A DNA stretch of 8,792 nt from Alphaproteobacteria bacterium (GTDB lineage Bacteria > Pseudomonadota > Alphaproteobacteria > RS24), in assembly GCA_029248825.1 (NCBI GenBank), contig JAQWIP010000050.1, positions 1 to 8,792 of the forward strand, in the 5' to 3' direction. Of the stretch, positions 1 to 6,671 are shown piece by piece (position 1 is the first letter of the stretch; every line of letters starts with the position of its first letter). A model generated the notes under the pieces. The model worked only from the letters and a program-made list of their open reading frames with translations, did not search any database and was not told the origin of the DNA. The position numbers were made by a program, and so were the translations under genes.

Positions 1-1012
1 CATAGGCGTAAAACACCAAATGGCCGCCATCCAACATCGGGATGGGAAATAAATTGATCAGCCCAATGCTGACCGATAAAACCGCCGTCAAATTAAGCAG
101 CGCCACCAAACCAAGCGTCGCCGTTTGACCCGATAATTGCGCGATGCGAATAGGCCCGCCGAGGCTTTCGGCGCTTTCGCGACCCATAATGATGCGCCCC
201 AAAACCACGAAAGTCTGTTCGACGATGAAATAGCTTTCTTCCACGCCCATCCACACGGCGGTGAACGGATTGTAACGCACGTGGCGCACATTGGCTTCGC
301 TCGCATTAACCGCAATGCCGAGGCGTCCAAGATTATATTCATTGCCGAAACGGTCGGTTTCCAAAACGCGGTCGGGGGCAATGTTCAACACCAAAGTCTC
401 GCCGCCCCTATCGATTTCAAATTCTAGCATCACATTGGCGTTCACAGTTACCATGCGGCGCACTTGCGAAAACGTGCTGACTTGGCTGCCACCAATCGCC
501 TTAATCAAATCCCCGACTTGCAGGCCACCGCGCTCGGCTGCGCTTTGCTCGACAACCGTTCCAACCATCGGGTCGGTCACGCGCTGCCCCAGCACAGAGT
601 AGAGCGAGGCAAAAATAACAATCGCGAGGATGAAATTCGCCACAGGCCCCGCCGCCACAACAATGGCGCGTTGCCACAAGGGTTTGTAGAACAGCGTATC
701 ACCGCGTGCCGATTCCTCTAGCTGCGCCATCGCTTCGGGATTGGCCGCGCTGGCTTCGTTTTCATCGCCGAAAAACTTCACATAGCCGCCCAAAGGCAAC
801 CAGCCAATTTTCCACTGCGTGCCATGTTTGTCATACCAACTGGCAATCGCGCGACCAAAGCCGACCGAGAAAACTTCCACGCGAACCCCACACCGGCGCG
901 CCGCATAAAAATGGCCCAGCTCGTGAAAAAACACGACAATGGTCAGCACAAATAAGAACGGGACGATATAACTCAATCCGGTGGCGCTATAGAGATTACT
1001 GATGATTTCCAA
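1..1012 (-). CDS. rseP: RseP/MmpA-type site-2 zinc metalloprotease (3' end cut by window)
   Basis: Inner-membrane protease that cuts transmembrane segments, classically anti-sigma factors after a first periplasmic cut. I translated 337 codons; the gene runs off the window, probably with only some tens of residues missing. Visible in order: TM segment about 14-32 carrying the zinc motif HELGH (30-34); second TM about 115-140 with the conserved AGPVANF; one PDZ domain about 145-225 (GGLQVGDLI at 162-170); C-terminal TM about 298-320; then FPIPMLDGGH (322-331), whose Asp328 is the third zinc ligand. A single PDZ fits the alphaproteobacterial MmpA form rather than E. coli RseP, which has two. The start is TTG at 1012: a TAA lies two codons upstream in frame and AGGAG sits 6 nt before the TTG. 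It follows dxr after 114 nt, the usual order. Family assignment is secure; the substrate is not visible. Confidence 0.96.
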   Translation of the reverse strand, partial: MEIISNLYSATGLSYIVPFLFVLTIVVFFHELGHFYAARRCGVRVEVFSVGFGRAIASWYDKHGTQWKIGWLPLGGYVKFFGDENEASAANPEAMAQLEESARGDTLFYKPLWQRAIVVAAGPVANFILAIVIFASLYSVLGQRVTDPMVGTVVEQSAAERGGLQVGDLIKAIGGSQVSTFSQVRRMVTVNANVMLEFEIDRGGETLVLNIAPDRVLETDRFGNEYNLGRLGIAVNASEANVRHVRYNPFTAVWMGVEESYFIVEQTFVVLGRIIMGRESAESLGGPIRIAQLSGQTATLGLVALLNLTAVLSVSIGLINLFPIPMLDGGHLVFYAY

Positions 1013-1106
1013 GTCTTACTCCTAAGAATTTGACTGCATTATGGCTATTTTTCGGCTGAATAAAAGCTCGTTTTATCGCCAAAGAAAAGTGAGCCAAGAT
1101 TGCGGC

Positions 1107-1124
1107 AAAAACAAGTCGGCCTTG
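1107..1124 (-). terminator. weak terminator-like hairpin after dxr
   Basis: Just after the dxr stop, the minus strand reads CAAG-GCCGA-CTTG followed directly by five T. The perfect stem is only 4 bp, extendable by two G-U pairs. This may cause partial termination or 3'-end processing between dxr and rseP. I see no convincing -35/-10 pair in the rest of the 114-nt gap; CATAAT (minus strand) near 1041 resembles a -10 box but lacks a matching -35. Confidence 0.25.
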
Positions 1125-1126
1125 CC

Positions 1127-2296
1127 CTATCGCATGGTTTTTATCTGTTGCTGCGCCGCATGGCGCGCCCCCGCATCGGCCGCGACAATCGCCTCTAAAC
1201 TATCGACCGCGCCAGCTTGATGGCTTTGCAAAACCGCATCCACCACATCGCCAATCGACGCAAAACCAATCTGCCCATCGAGAAACGCCGCAACGGCAAT
1301 TTCATTGGCCGCATTCAGCACGCAAGGCGCATCGCCATCGGCTTGCATGGCGGCCTCGGCCAAAGCCAAACAGGCAAAACGGTCGCGGTCGGCGGCTTCA
1401 AAATCCAAGCGCCCTTGCGCCGCCAAATCCAACGGTGCGACCCCCGAGGCAATGCGCTCGGGATAGGCCATGCAATAAGCCAAAGGCACGCGCATATCCG
1501 GACACGCTTTTTGCGCCAGCACACTGCCATCGTTGAAGTAAACCAACCCATGCACAATCGATTGCGGATGCACCAATACGTCCAATCGATCCGGATCGAT
1601 ATCGAATAAATAGCGCGCCTCAATCAGCTCCAGCCCTTTGTTCATCAAAGTGGCACTATCGACGGAAATTTTCGCGCCCATATCCCAATTGGGATGCGCG
1701 ACCGCTTGCGCCGGCGTCACTTGCGCCATATCCGCCAGCGAGAACTGACGAAACGGCCCTCCCGAAGCGGTGAGAACAATCTTCTCAATCGACTTATGAA
1801 AGGTCTCTTGTGTCTGCACTTGCAGCAGCTGGTAAATCGCATTGTGTTCGCTATCGACGGGCAGAATTTGCGTGTTGTTGTCGCTGGCCGTGCGCATCAG
1901 CAAAGGGCCAGCTGCCACCAAGGCCTCTTTATTGGCCAAGGCCAAAATGCCACCTTGCGCGGCGCACACCATGGCTGGCGCCAGCCCCGCAAAGCCGACG
2001 ATGGCCAGTACCGCCACATCCACTTTATGAGCCGCGGCCGCTAGCAAACCCGCCTCGCCTACCAGAATATCGCCTTTGAAATCGGGCAAGTCTTGGCGCA
2101 ATTTTTCGCGCCCCTCAGACGTGCCAATGACCAAAACATCGGGGCTATATTTGCGCGCCAAATCGGCCAATTTTTGGGTATTGCTATGGGCGCTCAAAAC
2201 GCCCACGCGGAAGCGCTCGCGATGCTGGTCGACTAAGTTGAGCGCATTATCGCCGATGGTGCCAGTGGCGCCAAAAATGGCCAGAGAGCGGCTCAT
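1127..2296 (-). CDS. dxr: 1-deoxy-D-xylulose 5-phosphate reductoisomerase
   Basis: Converts DXP to 2-C-methyl-D-erythritol 4-phosphate using NADPH and a divalent metal, the committed step of the cytosolic MEP isoprenoid pathway. Counting from the ATG at 2296 gives 389 residues, near the family norm. N-terminal NADPH-binding loop GATGTIG is at 9-15; ALANKEALV lies in the nucleotide-binding domain; the metal-binding Asp and Glu of VDSEHNA are D148 and E150; ASGGPFR (177-183) and HPNWDMG (201-207) line the substrate site; NKGLELIEA supplies N219, K220 and the third metal ligand E223. No key residue is missing. The ATG overlaps the cdsA stop by one base (TAATG) and lacks a strong Shine-Dalgarno, so translation is probably coupled to cdsA. 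An in-frame TTG at 2308 would add four residues, but family N-termini begin right before the GxTGxIG loop, so I reject it. Confidence 0.98.
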   Translation of the reverse strand: MSRSLAIFGATGTIGDNALNLVDQHRERFRVGVLSAHSNTQKLADLARKYSPDVLVIGTSEGREKLRQDLPDFKGDILVGEAGLLAAAAHKVDVAVLAIVGFAGLAPAMVCAAQGGILALANKEALVAAGPLLMRTASDNNTQILPVDSEHNAIYQLLQVQTQETFHKSIEKIVLTASGGPFRQFSLADMAQVTPAQAVAHPNWDMGAKISVDSATLMNKGLELIEARYLFDIDPDRLDVLVHPQSIVHGLVYFNDGSVLAQKACPDMRVPLAYCMAYPERIASGVAPLDLAAQGRLDFEAADRDRFACLALAEAAMQADGDAPCVLNAANEIAVAAFLDGQIGFASIGDVVDAVLQSHQAGAVDSLEAIVAADAGARHAAQQQIKTMR

Positions 2297-3135
2297 TACC
2301 AAACCCAAAGAGAAGCAGAAACGCTATCGCCGCGTAGCCAAACCACGCCCAGCAAAACAATCAAAACCCCGATAAGCCCATCCACTCGGTCGAGCAATCC
2401 GCCGTGACCGGGGATGATATCGCCCGAATCTTTCACGTCATATTTGCGCTTAATGGCGCTCTCAAAAAGGTCTGCCCCTTGCGCGCATATCGCCAAAAGC
2501 GGCGCGATAATCATCAGCGCGGTAAAATCTGCCTGCCCGAAACCAAACCCGACCACCACCAAAAACGTCAGCCCGCCAGCAATGCAAGCGCCCACAACGC
2601 CGCCGCCCAAGCCAGACCAAGTTTTATTCGGTGAGACAACCGGCGCCAATTTTGGCCCGCCTACCAGCTTGCCAGTGAACATGGCAAAAATATCAACCGC
2701 CCAAACCGAAATCAGCACATAGGCGATGACCAACATGCCGAGCGCATCTTCGCGAAAATATTGCGCCACCACCAAAGGCAGCGCGATATATAAAAGTCCG
2801 CCCGCAATCGGCGAGGCTCGCTCGCCGCGCCATAGCGCGAAACTGCTCGCCAGCCCCGTTAAAACAAAACATAGCGCCAGCGCTTCCGGCGCGCCCGCAA
2901 CCAGCCCAAAGGCCAAGATGAACACCGTAAGGCCGCCCAGACTTTGCGTCTGGCTTTTGGAAGCCCCCAAAATCGTGCCCCATTCGCGCGCCATGAGAAA
3001 ACCCGCCACCGCCAGCAAACTTGCGAACCACCAGCCGCCGAAAACCACAGGCACAATCACGAAAGGCAGCAAAATAAGCGCCGAGCGGACGCGCTGCAAA
3101 AGCCCTTCAAATTTTGGTTTTACCTGGTCTGACAT
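2296..3135 (-). CDS. cdsA: Phosphatidate cytidylyltransferase (CDP-diglyceride synthase)
   Basis: Integral inner-membrane enzyme making CDP-diacylglycerol from CTP and phosphatidic acid, the branch point for bacterial phospholipids. The 279-residue length is normal. Most of the chain is hydrophobic, with segments around 18-33, 36-48, 66-82, 85-101, 111-127, 132-150, 175-198, 205-220 and 253-267. The family signature is complete at 226-252: it starts SAIKRKYDVKDSGD, continues IIPGHGG and ends LLDRVD, holding the conserved Lys-Asp and Asp-Arg-x-Asp polar residues. APVVSPNKTWSG (164-175) is the other conserved cytosolic stretch. The ATG at 3135 has a GGGGGA Shine-Dalgarno (about 3139-3144) and follows uppS by 16 nt. 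Its stop overlaps the dxr start by one base. Confidence 0.97.
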   Translation of the reverse strand: MSDQVKPKFEGLLQRVRSALILLPFVIVPVVFGGWWFASLLAVAGFLMAREWGTILGASKSQTQSLGGLTVFILAFGLVAGAPEALALCFVLTGLASSFALWRGERASPIAGGLLYIALPLVVAQYFREDALGMLVIAYVLISVWAVDIFAMFTGKLVGGPKLAPVVSPNKTWSGLGGGVVGACIAGGLTFLVVVGFGFGQADFTALMIIAPLLAICAQGADLFESAIKRKYDVKDSGDIIPGHGGLLDRVDGLIGVLIVLLGVVWLRGDSVSASLWVW

Positions 3136-3151
3136 AATTCCCCCAACCGAT

Positions 3152-3895
3152 CTACTCGGCTTCGTTGACTTGTGCGCTCAACAGCCCGAAACGGCGGTCG
3201 CGCTTGGCGTAAAAATCGATGGCGGCTTTTAACACCTCGCGGTCGAAGTCTGGCCATAGCGTATCGGTAAAATAGAACTCGGTATAAGCACTTTGCCAGA
3301 GTAAAAAATTGCTCAAGCGATATTCGCCACTGGTGCGAATGATTAAATCTGGGTCGGGCATGCCGCCCGTCAGCATTTCGGCGTCTAAAATCTCGGGCGT
3401 AATCGCGGCGGCATCGAGCGTTCCCGCCGCCGCACGACGCGCCAGACGCGAAGCCGCATCGGCAATCTCTTCGCGCGCGCCATAGTTAAACGCAATCTGC
3501 AAATACATATGCGTGTTGTCGGCCGTTAGCGTTTCCGCACGGTCAATCAATTGATTGATTTTTTCCGACAGTCCGGTGCGCCGCCCCAAAATACGCACGC
3601 GCACGCCCTCGCTATGCAGCTCGGCCAAATCGCTTTCGATATAGCGCTGCAAAAGCGACATTAGAAAATCAACCTCTACTTTTGGCCGACCCCAATTTTG
3701 CGTCGAGAAAGAAAATACCGTGAGATAGCCAATGCCCTCAACGCCGGCATCGCGCACGATATCGCGCAGTGTCTCCACGCCCTTGCGATGCCCCTCTTGG
3801 CGAGACAGCCCGCGTTGCTCTGCCCAACGCCCATTGCCATCCATCACAATGGCGACATGGGCGGGGATATTTTGGGGGTCAACAGCCTCTGGCAT
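3152..3895 (-). CDS. uppS: Undecaprenyl diphosphate synthase (cis-prenyltransferase)
   Basis: Condenses isopentenyl diphosphate units onto farnesyl diphosphate in cis to make C55-PP, the lipid carrier precursor for peptidoglycan and other envelope glycans. It is peripheral to the inner face of the membrane. At 247 residues it matches the family. Motifs: MDGNGRWA at 18-25 with catalytic D19; GHRKG at 35-39; FSFSTQNWGRP at 61-71; FNYGAREE at 136-143; RTSGEYRLSNFLLWQ at 187-201 with the diphosphate-binding arginines R187 and R193; E206 in AYTEFYF. The usual Glu of the S-x-E-N-W motif is Gln here (Q66). ATG at 3895 is preceded by CCGGAG at 6-nt spacing; the gap to frr is 12 nt. Its product pathway links to dxr two genes downstream. 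Confidence 0.97.
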   Translation of the reverse strand: MPEAVDPQNIPAHVAIVMDGNGRWAEQRGLSRQEGHRKGVETLRDIVRDAGVEGIGYLTVFSFSTQNWGRPKVEVDFLMSLLQRYIESDLAELHSEGVRVRILGRRTGLSEKINQLIDRAETLTADNTHMYLQIAFNYGAREEIADAASRLARRAAAGTLDAAAITPEILDAEMLTGGMPDPDLIIRTSGEYRLSNFLLWQSAYTEFYFTDTLWPDFDREVLKAAIDFYAKRDRRFGLLSAQVNEAE

Positions 3896-3907
3896 GATGC
3901 ACTCCGG

Positions 3908-4462
3908 CTAAACTTGCCGGATTTCAGCTTCTTTGGTGGTCAGCGTTTCATCCACCAATTTGATGGTTTTATCGGTCAGCTCTTGCACTTCGTCCGAATA
4001 AATTTTCGCATCGTCTTGCGAGATATCGCTGTCTTTTTCGGCTTTTTTAATCTGGTCCATCCCATCGCGGCGCACATTGCGAACCGACACGCGGGCATGC
4101 TCGGCATAATTGCCTGCCACTTTCACCAATTCCTCGCGGCATTCTTCGTTCAGCTCTGGCAGCGGAATGCGAATAAGCTGGCCTTCGGTCATTGGGTTCA
4201 AATTAAGATTGCTCTCGCGGATGGCTTTTTCGACCAAGGCCACTTGGCCTTTGTCCCAAACCTGCACCGACAACATGCGTGGCTCTGGCACGGCAATCGT
4301 GCCGACTTGCGCAATCGGCATCATTTGCCCATAGGCATCGACCATAATCGGCTCCAGCAAAGCGGCGCTGGCGCGGCCTGTGCGAAGGCCAGCCAAATCG
4401 GCTTTAAAGGCGGTTAGCGCGCCATCCATGCGGCGTTCAATATCATCTGTATCAATACTCAT
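3908..4462 (-). CDS. frr: Ribosome recycling factor
   Basis: Cytosolic factor that with EF-G splits post-termination ribosomes. The 184-residue length is typical. The protein is a three-helix-bundle stem plus a small beta hinge domain: helix 1 includes GLRTGRASAALL (25-36); the hinge domain runs about 31-104 with the conserved IAVPEPRML (56-64) and LIRIPLP; the C-terminal helices carry RVSVRNVRRDG (124-134), whose arginines (R128, R131, R132) contact 23S rRNA. The C-terminal half is charged and helical as expected. ATG at 4462 has the Shine-Dalgarno AGAGGAAG a few bases upstream. It sits 18 nt after pyrH and 12 nt before uppS, the standard pyrH-frr-uppS order. Confidence 0.98.
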   Translation of the reverse strand: MSIDTDDIERRMDGALTAFKADLAGLRTGRASAALLEPIMVDAYGQMMPIAQVGTIAVPEPRMLSVQVWDKGQVALVEKAIRESNLNLNPMTEGQLIRIPLPELNEECREELVKVAGNYAEHARVSVRNVRRDGMDQIKKAEKDSDISQDDAKIYSDEVQELTDKTIKLVDETLTTKEAEIRQV

Positions 4463-4480
4463 TTTTTCTTCCTCTAAACT

Positions 4481-5209
4481 TTAAGCCTGCACATCTTCCA
4501 CCAGCGTGCAAGCGCCTTTGCCTTGTAGCACTTGGGTGAAAGCGCCCGAGGCTTGAATGGAAAACACAATAATCGGAATGCCGTTTTCGCGCGATAGCGA
4601 TACGGCCGACGCATCCATGACTTTTAAATCTTTCGACAGCACATCCATATAGCTGAGGCGGTCGAAGCGCGTGGCGCTTGGGTCGGTTTTCGGGTCGGCG
4701 CTATAGACACCATCGACATTGGTGCCTTTCATCAGCGCATCGCAATTCATTTCGGCCGCGCGCAATGCGGCGGCCGTGTCTGTGGTGAAAAACGGATTGC
4801 CCGTGCCAGCCGCAAAAATAACCACGCGGCCTTTTTCCATGTGCCGCATAGCGCGACGACGAATATAGGGCTCGCAAACACTGGTCATCGGAATCGCCGA
4901 CAGCACGCGGGTTTGAACGCCCTTGCGTTCCAAGCCATTTTGCATGGCCAGCGCGTTCATGATGGTGGCCAACATGCCCATATAGTCCGCCGACGAGCGA
5001 TCCATCCCATCGGCCGCGCCCGTGAGGCCACGGAAAATATTACCGCCGCCAATGACCATGCAAACTTCGGACCCTTGGGCGAGTGCGTCTTTCACTTCAT
5101 CGGCGATGCGGTCGACGGTGGCGACATCAATACCGTATTGGCCATCGCCCATCAGCGCTTCGCCAGATACTTTCAGCAGAACCCGTTTGTATTTCGGACT
5201 TCCAGACAT
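4481..5209 (-). CDS. pyrH: UMP kinase (uridylate kinase)
   Basis: Phosphorylates UMP to UDP with ATP, feeding UTP, CTP and UDP-sugar pools; the bacterial enzyme is a hexameric amino acid kinase-fold protein regulated by GTP and UTP. The 242 residues match the family. Motifs: KVSGEAL (13-19) with phosphate-binding K13; GGGNIFRG (54-61); the UMP-binding region DYMGMLATIMNALA (76-89); GTGNPFFTTDTAAALRA (135-151) with D144; KGTNVDGVYSADP (161-173) of the ATP site. The start ATG at 5209 is fixed by AGGAG (5216-5220) 6 nt upstream. In most alphaproteobacteria pyrH follows tsf directly; here a small gene separates them, leaving pyrH an 86-nt upstream gap without an obvious sigma70 promoter. Confidence 0.98.
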   Translation of the reverse strand: MSGSPKYKRVLLKVSGEALMGDGQYGIDVATVDRIADEVKDALAQGSEVCMVIGGGNIFRGLTGAADGMDRSSADYMGMLATIMNALAMQNGLERKGVQTRVLSAIPMTSVCEPYIRRRAMRHMEKGRVVIFAAGTGNPFFTTDTAAALRAAEMNCDALMKGTNVDGVYSADPKTDPSATRFDRLSYMDVLSKDLKVMDASAVSLSRENGIPIIVFSIQASGAFTQVLQGKGACTLVEDVQA

Positions 5210-5295
5210 GACACACTCCTAAATTTCTTAGCCAATATGACCCGATTCCACACACGCTGCCTAAGCCAATAAACACCCCTTCGAGGCGGCAAGCT

Positions 5296-5619
5296 TTAGG
5301 CTTGAGGCTTAAACTTTACATCTGGCCAAAGTCGATTGATTTCATCGATCTGATTTTGCGCTGAGAACTGTTCCCATTCAATGCCATTGACATCCCTATG
5401 AACGCTGAATTCTTCGGCCGAGGGGTCTTCCCACCCGAGATGGCGCAAATGACCCGCCTTGGCAGGGTCACATTTGACAGAAACATTCAGCGTTTGTGTT
5501 CGCCACAAAGCATAGCTATCTTTTATAACAAGAACAGGCGCCTGCCCTAGCTTCTTTGTATAATCGGCTACGGGCTCAGAGATTGACGTCACTGAACGTG
5601 CGAGATGGAATTTTTTCAT
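5296..5619 (-). CDS. Small conserved-looking protein, possibly a VOC/glyoxalase-fold protein
   Basis: A 107-residue soluble protein with no signal peptide or membrane segment. I cannot name it securely. The N-terminal half has the look of a vicinal-oxygen-chelate beta-alpha-beta-beta-beta module: a strand with FHLARSVTSI, a helix ending in DYTKKLG, then strands around APVLVIKD, YALWRT and LNVSVK. The second half (RHLGWEDP, DVNGIEWEQF, INRLWPDV) is too short for a full second module, so it may dimerise to make a site. His and Glu at the VOC metal positions (H5 and the Glu of WEQF) are suggestive only. ATG at 5619 has AAGGAG at 5627-5632. Codon use differs from its neighbours: it uses ATA, CTA, AGG, CGA, GTA, ACA and TCA freely, and only one of five arginines is CGC. 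It sits alone between tsf and pyrH with gaps of 91 and 86 nt. That it is a real gene is likely; the function is a guess. Confidence 0.75.
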   Translation of the reverse strand: MKKFHLARSVTSISEPVADYTKKLGQAPVLVIKDSYALWRTQTLNVSVKCDPAKAGHLRHLGWEDPSAEEFSVHRDVNGIEWEQFSAQNQIDEINRLWPDVKFKPQA

Positions 5620-5635
5620 ATTTTTTCTCCTTCAT

Positions 5636-5650
5636 TCTCATAGCATGAGA
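5636..5650. promoter_or_regulatory. perfect palindrome upstream of the small gene
   Basis: TCTCAT-AGC-ATGAGA is a perfect 6-bp inverted repeat with a 3-bp centre, ending 3 nt upstream of the Shine-Dalgarno of the 5619-5296 gene. As DNA it could be an operator; as RNA, a small hairpin beside the ribosome binding site. Nothing in the window identifies a regulator. Confidence 0.4.
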
Positions 5651-5656
5651 GTGAGC

Positions 5657-5680
5657 ATAAAAGAGACGCAAAACTTTGCG
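5657..5680 (-). terminator. terminator-like hairpin after tsf
   Basis: On the minus strand the palindrome CGCAAAGTTTTGCG (stem 5 bp, loop 4) is followed by TCTCTTTTAT, about 30 nt past the tsf stop. The stem is AT-rich and the T tract is interrupted, so it would be a weak or partial intrinsic terminator. Its place fits attenuation between the abundant S2/EF-Ts message and the genes below. Confidence 0.3.
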
Positions 5681-5710
5681 ATAAGAAAAACTTAGCGGAA
5701 GCGAAGCGGC

Positions 5711-6643
5711 TTATTGGCCGCCCACAGCTGCGGCAACTTCGGCTGCAAAATCAGCTTCTTCGCCTTTGTCCACGCCTTCGCCCAATTCAAAGCGCACAAA
5801 CGCTTTCAAGGCAACAGGCGCGCCGACATCCGCCGCCGCATTTTCCAAAACTTTCGAGATGCGCGTTTCGCCATCGATGACAAAAACTTGGCTGGTCAAA
5901 ACAACTTCCTCGAGGAATTTGCGAATCCGACCATCGACCATTTTCTCGATAATCTCATCTGGCTTGCCGCTCTCTTTCGCTTCGGCCACCAAAACGGCGC
6001 GTTCGCGCTCGACTTCGGCTGGATCCAAATCGGCTTCATTGGCTGCCAAGGGGCTGGTTGCCGCGACATGCATGGCAATCTGGCGACCCAAGACTTCTAG
6101 CTTTGCGGTGTCGCCGGTCGATTCGAGCGCGACCAAAACACCAATTTTGCCAAGCCCATCGACCACAGCGCCATGGATGTAGCTGGCGATAACGCCATTT
6201 TCGACGCTCAATTTTTTCGAGCGGCGCACATTCATATTCTCGCCAATCGTGCCGACCATTTCGGTGACATGGGCTTCAACAGATTTACCCGCACCCGGGA
6301 AGTCCGCCGCCAAGAGGCTTTCATGCGTGCCATCGCTGCTCAAGGCCACGCCCGCAATTTCGCGAACCATGCCTTGGAACGTATCGTTACGCGCCACAAA
6401 ATCGGTTTCCGAATTGACTTCCACAACCGCACCCGAAGTGCCGCTGGAGGCAACGCCAACCAGACCTTCGGCCGCCACACGGCCGGCTTTTTTAGCCGCT
6501 TTGGCCAAGCCCTTCGTGCGCAACCAATCCACGGCGGCTTCAATGTTGCCGTCGTTTTCTTGCAAAGCGGTTTTGCAATCCATCATGCCTGCGCCCGATG
6601 TTTCGCGCAGTTCTTTAACCATGCTTGCTGTAATATTGCTCAT
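5711..6643 (-). CDS. tsf: Translation elongation factor Ts
   Basis: Guanine-nucleotide exchange factor that releases GDP from EF-Tu. Starting at ATG 6643 gives 310 residues, usual for alphaproteobacteria. The N-terminal UBA-like domain (about 1-50) contains ELRETSGAGMMDCKTAL; the signature TDFVARN at 80-86 provides the residues (D81, F82) that push into EF-Tu near the nucleotide-binding site; two core subdomains follow (about 60-280), with VAATSP at 193-198. The frame stays open upstream to 6826, but that part overlaps the end of rpsB and has Arg/Lys/Gln-rich non-protein-like composition, while AGGAGA (6651-6656) sits 7 nt before the ATG at 6643. The gap to rpsB is 28 nt, so the two are surely co-transcribed. 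Confidence 0.98.
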   Translation of the reverse strand: MSNITASMVKELRETSGAGMMDCKTALQENDGNIEAAVDWLRTKGLAKAAKKAGRVAAEGLVGVASSGTSGAVVEVNSETDFVARNDTFQGMVREIAGVALSSDGTHESLLAADFPGAGKSVEAHVTEMVGTIGENMNVRRSKKLSVENGVIASYIHGAVVDGLGKIGVLVALESTGDTAKLEVLGRQIAMHVAATSPLAANEADLDPAEVERERAVLVAEAKESGKPDEIIEKMVDGRIRKFLEEVVLTSQVFVIDGETRISKVLENAAADVGAPVALKAFVRFELGEGVDKGEEADFAAEVAAAVGGQ

Positions 6644-6671
6644 GGGAATATCTCCTAAAATGAAAGACGCG

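Noticed and set aside
2297..2308. TTG at 2308 as the dxr start
   Set aside because: It would add four residues ahead of the usual DXR N-terminus; ATG at 2296 forms the common TAATG junction with cdsA.
2726..3232. Plus-strand open frame of 168 codons opposite cdsA
   Set aside because: Antisense to a complete, signature-bearing cdsA; Lys/Pro/Ser-rich composition is the expected shadow of hydrophobic coding sequence.
3698..4417. Plus-strand open frame of 239 codons
   Set aside because: It lies antisense to uppS and frr, has His/Phe/Ile-biased composition typical of the complementary strand of coding DNA, and lacks a recognisable domain or ribosome site.
5289..5303. CAAGC-CTAAA-GCTTG hairpin at the end of the small gene as a terminator
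   Set aside because: The stem is 5 bp and no T tract follows on the minus strand; it is recorded only as a short inverted repeat.
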